Assembly (NCBI GenBank): GCA_034766995.1 | Contig: CM068315.1 | Location: 44,766,662-44,830,661, forward strand | Direction of reading: 5' to 3' | From: Acanthacorydalis orientalis | Lineage: Eukaryota > Arthropoda > Insecta > Megaloptera > Corydalidae | DNA: 64,000 nucleotides | Shown here: positions 62,401-64,000 of the stretch, piece after piece | Position numbering within the stretch: position 1 is the stretch's first letter | How the letters are laid out: each line of letters opens with the position of its first letter | Notes under the pieces: generated by a model | The model's input: only the letters and a program-made list of their open reading frames with translations | What the model was told of the DNA's origin: nothing | The model's database searches: none | Translations under genes and position numbers: made by a program

Positions 62401-63491
62401 CAAAGTACTAAAATGTTCAATGAAAAATTATCGATCATTGTTGAACATTGTTGATCAGAAAAGAATTGTTTTTTTCTTTTGTTTTTTTGTGGTGTGAAAG
62501 AAGAATTATTTTATTATTTATTTATTCATGTAATCAGAATTTTTAAATGTCACTTCGCTAGAATTTTCTAAAATTTTTTGATTATGATATTAAAGATTGT
62601 AACCTGTATACTGACTCATTTATTTATTTAATTTGATTCAAAATTGGTAAACGTAGCAAGTAAACGTTAAAAGAAATTAGATATACGTTTATATATATTA
62701 TTTATAGTTTAATTGACTGAGATATTTTTTCAGGCGCTTTGGCTGATGCAGTTACCGACCGTCACGTATTTCCTTATGAAGAAATTCCAAATTTTCCACT
62801 AAGCACTGTCGTAGGTCATGCCGGTCAGTTAGTTTTCGGTTACCTGTCAGATGTTCCTGTCGTCTGTATGCAAGGACGATTCCACTACTACGAAGGATAT
62901 TCATTGTGGAAATGTTGTATGCCAGTACGAGTAATGAAACTGATGGGTGTGACACATTTAATAGCATCGAATGCAGCCGGCGGCTTAAACTCGACTTATC
63001 AAGTTGGTGATATAATGTTGGTGAAAGATCATATCAATCTGATGGGTTTCGCCGGCAATAATCCTCTGCAAGGGCCGAACGACGAAAGGTTCGGGCCGAG
63101 ATTTCCGCCGATGAACACGGCGTACAATAAAGACCTCATCGCTGTCGGTAAACAGATCGCTAAAGATATGAATATCAGTGACGTGGTGCACGAAGGAGTT
63201 TATACTTGTCTCGGAGGACCGAATTTCGAAACTGTCGCTGAATTGAGAATGTTAAAGATGGTCGGTGTGGATGCTGTCGGTATGTCTACGGTCCATGAAG
63301 TGATCACGGCGAGACATTGTGATATGATTGTATTTGCGTTCAGTTTAGTTACTAATCAATGTATTGTCGAATATGATTGTCACGGCGAAGCTAATCATCA
63401 AGAGGTCATGGATGTTGGAAAGATGAGACAAGATATGTTGAAACAGTTCGTTAGTAGAATGGTTGATCACATTTCGCATAATGTTAAATAA
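43135..63491 (+). CDS. PNP: Purine nucleoside phosphorylase, complete, three exons
   Basis: Gene-level entry. Exons 43135-43238, 53265-53359 and 62734-63491 join in frame to 318 residues plus TAA. The enzyme splits inosine and guanosine with phosphate into base and ribose-1-phosphate in cytosolic purine salvage. It aligns with the human trimeric enzyme at a constant offset of 31: S64 and R115, H117 (phosphate), Y119, A147, F231, E232, M250, S251, N274 and H288 are all present. Characteristic stretches are [30 protein letters not shown] and GMSTVHEV. The N-terminus is about 31 residues longer than human, polar and of unknown role. The coding region looks fully functional, though spread over 20 kb by two large introns. 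Confidence 0.96.
43350..43436. repeat. (AT)n plus GA-rich compound microsatellite
   Basis: AT tract to 43408 followed by gagagagaaagaaagaagga, 110 bp into PNP intron 1. Confidence 0.95.
43665..43770. repeat. Fold-back repeat copy 10 (one arm, PNP intron 1)
   Basis: tattcattccgcaaacaaga, tgatcatatcattttttgat and attgtttatggatatttcga resemble one arm of the family. Confidence 0.4.
44373..44433. repeat. (AT)n plus GA-rich compound microsatellite
   Basis: Same architecture as 43350-43436: AT tract, then gagagagagagaaagaaaga. Confidence 0.95.
45615..45680. repeat. (AT)n plus (AC)n compound microsatellite
   Basis: AT tract to 45652, then acacacacatacatacacac. Confidence 0.95.
45800..46010. repeat. 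Fold-back repeat copy 11 (PNP intron 1)
   Basis: Outer tctcaaatgaatttttttt, inner attaatgatttttgattata and centre gtgcactgaggttaatgata with ttatcgaaatacccataaac. Directly precedes the mariner relic. Confidence 0.55.
46145..47195 (+). pseudogene. Mariner transposase pseudogene, third lineage, in PNP intron 1
   Basis: It starts [19 protein letters not shown], then a stop, the usual start of a widespread SETMAR-like mariner transposase. Later fragments are a GYEDMNFL segment, [40 protein letters not shown] and [12 protein letters not shown] (third catalytic Asp). The second motif reads LQNNA, where HDNA is expected, so its Asp is lost. The GDETW region is missing, implying an internal deletion. 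Terminal repeats could not be placed; the 3' end runs straight into an (AT)n tract at about 47189. Confidence 0.85.
47189..47480. repeat. (AT)n microsatellites at the mariner 3' end
   Basis: AT tracts at 47189-47236 and 47404-47480; a further one at 47821-47880. The first begins where the 3' terminal repeat of the mariner should be. Confidence 0.9.
48545..48690. repeat. Fold-back repeat copy 12 (one arm)
   Basis: ttctttcactaatagatgct, tcctacaaactagttttttc and gattgattatttcttatccg with gcatttcgaaatg. Weak. Confidence 0.35.
48730..48890. repeat. Interspersed repeat 'CTGTGATCCC', copy 3
   Basis: cctgtgatcccgttagtatg, then tctactagaccggtttcagc and cgtccgccatcttcagatgg. The reverse-complement phrase (CTGAAGATGGCGG...GAAACCGGT) resembles boundaries seen in Penelope-like retroelements; this is only a resemblance. 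Confidence 0.45.
49085..49115. repeat. GGGCGC...GCGCCC hairpin repeat, copy 1
   Basis: GGGCGC at 49085-49090 and GCGCCC at 49110-49115 enclose taatgacccagttgtcgat. The reverse complement matches the copy at 55896. Confidence 0.5.
49250..49645. repeat. Fold-back repeat copy 13 (longest)
   Basis: The most complete example, though diverged: it begins actggttaaactcactttca with caaatgaattattctctcg and runs through an inner arm. The centre has ctgaggatgattgcatcgtt. It ends with aataaataatcattttttaa, gctgagtgaaaatttcattc and tgaaagtgaatgta. The two outer ends are inverted copies of each other. Confidence 0.65.
49995..50275. repeat. GC-rich hairpin / microsatellite composite repeat, copy 1
   Basis: A short GC-rich head (gggtttggcccccttctcgc, tgcgctcaccca) leads into AT-rich sequence, an (AC)n then (AT)n tract (50130-50198) and a tail tatctttataaccattatcg cagatacattgctacgtatt. 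The same order recurs at 61075-61310. Confidence 0.6.
50395..50515. repeat. Fold-back repeat copy 14 (one arm)
   Basis: caatactcaattattgatca, ttttgatcagaaaacatttt, then taacttcatttgtggaaatt gagtttaatcacag. Abuts the Tc1 remnant. Confidence 0.5.
50515..50635 (-). pseudogene. Tc1-like transposase C-terminal remnant
   Basis: The minus strand reads [20 protein letters not shown], then SNRV, a stop and [10 protein letters not shown]. This resembles the MPxRVxAVIxAxGG end of Tc1-type transposases. Only about 38 codons remain, with one stop. Confidence 0.45.
51252..51310. repeat. (AT)n microsatellite
   Basis: Alternating AT ending in acacatacacat. Confidence 0.95.
51855..51902. repeat. (AT)n microsatellite
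   Basis: Alternating AT. Confidence 0.95.
52955..53125. repeat. Fold-back repeat copy 15 (one arm)
   Basis: gtatcgaaatgtgcataaac, aaaatgatcaataatcattt, attgaacatttttggttaga and tgaaagtgaatttaactaca. Lies 140 bp before PNP exon 2. Confidence 0.6.
53265..53359 (+). CDS. PNP: PNP exon 2 (nucleotide phosphate-binding start)
   Basis: The acceptor is tgtccacag; the donor is ggaatgg|gtgcgt. It encodes [17 protein letters not shown] through [10 protein letters not shown], equivalent to the human NGYTYEDY...CGSGLG segment. It contains Ser64 of the phosphate-binding loop and ends inside the last Gly codon of that loop. Confidence 0.95.
53360..55030. other. PNP intron 2, 5' part
   Basis: AT-rich, no exon-like or transposon sequence recognised apart from the microsatellite at 54243. 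Confidence 0.4.
54243..54332. repeat. (AT)n microsatellite, interrupted
   Basis: AT tract with a central atgcat and an aaat interruption. A gaaagaaagaaagaaag run follows at 54388-54403. Confidence 0.95.
55035..55170. repeat. Fold-back repeat copy 16
   Basis: ttatctcactccacaaatca, then gatggtgatgtcgtcatcct and ttagattcatttgtgaaagt gagtttagc. Internally deleted. Confidence 0.5.
55198..55285. mobile_element. 88-bp miniature TTAGG-type mariner
   Basis: Flanked by TA on both sides. The left end TTAGGTCGGCAGGAAAATAT and the right end (reverse complement) TTAGGTTGATACAAAAATAA are each followed by the tTGCGGT-type continuation. It consists of little more than the two terminal repeats. Confidence 0.65.
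55896..55927. repeat. GGGCGC...GCGCCC hairpin repeat, copy 2
   Basis: GGGCGC at 55896-55901 and GCGCCC at 55922-55927 enclose ttcgatagctaaggtcatta. Same element as 49085-49115 in the other orientation. Confidence 0.5.
55956..56373 (-). mobile_element. Short TTAGG-type mariner derivative (418 bp)
   Basis: Flanked by TA. The ends are TTAGGTTAATATAAAATTAA on the left and TTAGATTGGTAGAAAAATAA as the reverse complement of the right. The minus strand carries [28 protein letters not shown] and WFQKL remnants of the transposase N-terminus. Closely related to the copies at 3090 and 7400. Confidence 0.75.
56415..56670. repeat. Fold-back repeat copy 17
   Basis: Outer aaataaatttttcattcaca, aaccacaaaac, inner attattgatcattttgatta, centre tagcaatgccaccatgttcg and mirrored atgcggtgagtgaaaaattc atttatgaaag. 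Confidence 0.6.
56985..57043 (-). mobile_element. TTAGG-type mariner end fragment
   Basis: About 45 bp (aattcagaaaacaaaaaccg through ccctaccagctta) match the right terminus of the copies ending at 3656, 7744 and 56373. An (AT)n tract begins directly after it. Confidence 0.5.
57044..57082. repeat. (AT)n microsatellite
   Basis: Begins at the boundary of a mariner end fragment. Confidence 0.95.
57715..57904 (+). other. GC-elevated upstream flank of U4
   Basis: Base composition rises sharply (repeated gcgt, cgct and gtgc words) compared with the surrounding intron, starting about 190 nt before the RNA. This suggests the transcribed unit moved or is conserved together with its own promoter. Confidence 0.35.
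57845..57864 (+). promoter_or_regulatory. Possible proximal sequence element of the U4 gene
   Basis: At -60 to -41 from the U4 start the sequence reads tctctcacagctgatatgca. It is reminiscent of the CCCAACTG-TT core of insect PSEA elements at the expected distance. There is no TATA box between it and the RNA, as expected for a Pol II snRNA gene. The match is loose. Confidence 0.3.
57905..58049 (+). ncRNA. U4: U4 spliceosomal snRNA
   Basis: About 145 nt, the family's normal length. It begins AGCTTTGCGCAGTGGC (U6-pairing stem II). It has the 5' stem-loop with k-turn elements CCAATGAGG and CCGAGG (15.5K/Snu13 binding), then TTGCTAATTGAAAAC (U6-pairing stem I) and ACCCCGCC with a central hairpin. 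The Sm site AATTTTTG is at 58022-58029. The 3' hairpin AGTCCC-TACG-GGGATT has the UACG loop found in other U4 RNAs. In the U4/U6.U5 tri-snRNP this RNA holds U6 inactive until spliceosome activation. All functional elements are intact, so it looks like a working gene rather than a pseudogene. It lies on the sense strand within PNP intron 2. Confidence 0.93.
58050..58918. other. PNP intron 2 after U4
   Basis: gtttatttaaataaaaca directly after the RNA loosely resembles an snRNA 3' box. Otherwise nothing is recognised. Confidence 0.3.
58919..58986. repeat. (AT)n microsatellite
   Basis: Uninterrupted alternating AT. Confidence 0.95.
59267..59388. repeat. Perfect 59-bp inverted repeat with 4-nt loop
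   Basis: The left arm 59267-59325 is exactly reverse-complementary to the right arm 59330-59388, separated by atgg. No mismatch was found over 59 bases, in contrast to every other inverted structure in the window. It is either very recent, under repair/conversion, or an assembly artefact. Confidence 0.9.
59478..59700. repeat. GC-rich hairpin / microsatellite composite repeat, copy 2
   Basis: The head is ggggtcttcgccccgtgctc, gctttgttcaccagc and gctccgctcacccag. It is followed by tcattatctttatataatta, ttatcagatatatagcaacg and an (AT)n tract at 59643-59697. Confidence 0.6.
59909..59950. repeat. (AT)n microsatellite
   Basis: Alternating AT. Confidence 0.95.
60488..60600. repeat. Mirror-like (AT)n pair
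   Basis: Two AT tracts separated by gtatgtatgatgtatgtatg. Confidence 0.95.
60911..60943. repeat. (AT)n microsatellite
   Basis: Alternating AT. Confidence 0.9.
61075..61310. repeat. GC-rich hairpin / microsatellite composite repeat, copy 3
   Basis: The head is attcgctatgctcgttgacc with ggggtctctgcccccgctcg, ctttgct. Then come an (AT)n(GT)n tract at 61195-61245 and the tail atatctatttaatcattctc, ttagatatattgcaacgtat, like copy 1. Confidence 0.65.
61819..61957. repeat. (AT)n with periodic acatac interruptions
   Basis: AT blocks of 20-40 bp separated by acatacat or acat, an array-like arrangement about 140 bp long. Confidence 0.95.
62070..62109. repeat. (CT)n(AT)n compound microsatellite
   Basis: ctctctctctctctctct followed by alternating AT. 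Confidence 0.95.
62339..62397. repeat. (AT)n microsatellite
   Basis: Alternating AT, 340 bp before PNP exon 3. Confidence 0.95.
62405..62510. repeat. Fold-back repeat copy 18 (one arm)
   Basis: aaattatcgatcattgttga, acattgttgatcagaaaaga and tttttgtggtgtgaaagaag. Lies 230 bp upstream of PNP exon 3. Confidence 0.45.
62734..63491 (+). CDS. PNP: PNP exon 3 (most of the enzyme)
   Basis: The acceptor is gatattttttcag. The first two bases complete Gly67, then ALADAV and the rest of the protein run to TAA at 63489-63491. It carries GRFHYYEG (R115, H117, Y119), NAAGG (A147), [10 protein letters not shown] (F231, E232), GMSTV (M250, S251), N274 and H288. GC content is well above the flanking intron. 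Open frames on the opposite strand here are shadows. Confidence 0.97.
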
Positions 63492-63672
63492 TTCTTGTAA
63501 ATTGATTAGAATTACTATCGTATTATGTTTATAGTTAATGTTAAGAAATATATATGTTTTTTTTCTATTTATAAGATAGAGCAATCAGTTTTAAATTCCA
63601 TAAGTAATTAATTTACACATTTTTATTCTAGTAGTAATTAAGTCGATAAATTATAATCCAATTAATACTGCG

Positions 63673-63700
63673 AATATATAATATACGTGTTTTGTTATTG
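63673..63700 (+). promoter_or_regulatory. Candidate PNP poly(A) site
   Basis: No AATAAA occurs in the first 300 nt after the stop. A variant AATATA at 63673-63678 is followed by GT-rich sequence (cgtgttttgttattgattg) and a T run, a plausible cleavage region about 190 nt after the stop. Confidence 0.3.
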
Positions 63701-63740
63701 ATTGTTTTTTTTTTTTTAAAAAATACATTAATATATTTAA

Positions 63741-63830
63741 ATTATGGGGCTCCGCCTCCTACTTAGTGCGCTCGCCAGCCCGCGGAGGGCTTTGTTATCC
63801 GTTCAATATCGCTCGCCCCCCCCCCATTAA
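63741..63830. repeat. GC-rich hairpin repeat, copy 4
   Basis: tatggggctccgcctcctac, ttagtgcgctcgccagcccg and a poly-C run (63817-63826). It shares the ggggctxcgcc / gcgctcgcc theme of the other heads; the microsatellite tail is not present. Confidence 0.45.
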
Positions 63831-64000
63831 CAGAATAAAATAACAGAAATTAACAAATTATACACACAAATAATCCGCATAAAATGTAAGTCATTAACAC
63901 TGACCATGTGACTGATCAACCAAACCGAACAGAGACCGATATCAACCGATCAGAAAACGAATAAAGCACACGCATAGCGGCGGGAACATTTTTCAGTTAT

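Noticed and set aside
62752..63191. Minus-strand frames within PNP exon 3
   Set aside because: Shadows of the PNP coding sequence.
1..64000. tRNA, rRNA, CRISPR or prokaryotic operon structure
   Set aside because: No cloverleaf, rRNA core or regularly spaced direct repeats were seen; regular spacing in the AT tracts at 61819-61957 is microsatellite slippage.

Overview
This is a very AT-rich animal nuclear segment, almost certainly from an insect or other arthropod. The evidence is spliced genes with GT-AG introns of up to about 10 kb, several mariner transposon lineages, dozens of long (AT)n tracts, and a U4 snRNA. The sequence does not fix the order. No prokaryotic genes, CRISPR arrays, tRNAs or viral genes were seen.

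Left part (1-33,000). The 3' portion of a neurabin/spinophilin gene lies on the plus strand. Ten coding exons between 11,572 and 30,004 join in frame into 1,318 codons plus stop. The encoded order is a disordered region, a 7-residue microexon, an acidic region with a KVSF protein phosphatase 1 docking motif, a PDZ domain, a coiled coil, a Ser/Gln-rich linker and a C-terminal SAM domain. The first exon here begins inside a split codon, so the N-terminal (actin-binding) half lies upstream of the window. Positions 1-11,571 are therefore probably intron, filled with repeats. The 3' UTR runs to about 31.9 or 33.0 kb.

Middle (33,000-42,850). Intergenic DNA with a mariner of 1,287 bp on the minus strand, smaller mariner derivatives, Tc1 remnants and palindromic repeats.

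Right part (42,850-63,500). A complete purine nucleoside phosphorylase gene on the plus strand: TATA plus initiator promoter, three coding exons (43,135-43,238; 53,265-53,359; 62,734-63,491) and 318 residues with all active-site residues present. Intron 1 holds a dead mariner. Intron 2 holds an apparently intact U4 spliceosomal RNA gene (57,905-58,049) in the same orientation.

Repeats dominate the rest: three full-length but decayed mariner lineages, two families of short TA-flanked mariner derivatives, a hAT-type element with an 8-bp target duplication, at least 18 copies or fragments of a palindromic fold-back element, GC-rich hairpin repeats tied to microsatellites, and a 59-bp perfect inverted repeat.

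I found no undescribed multi-gene system. The points most worth a second look are the 21-nt neurabin microexon, the intron-nested U4 gene, the fold-back repeat family and the perfect inverted repeat at 59.3 kb.
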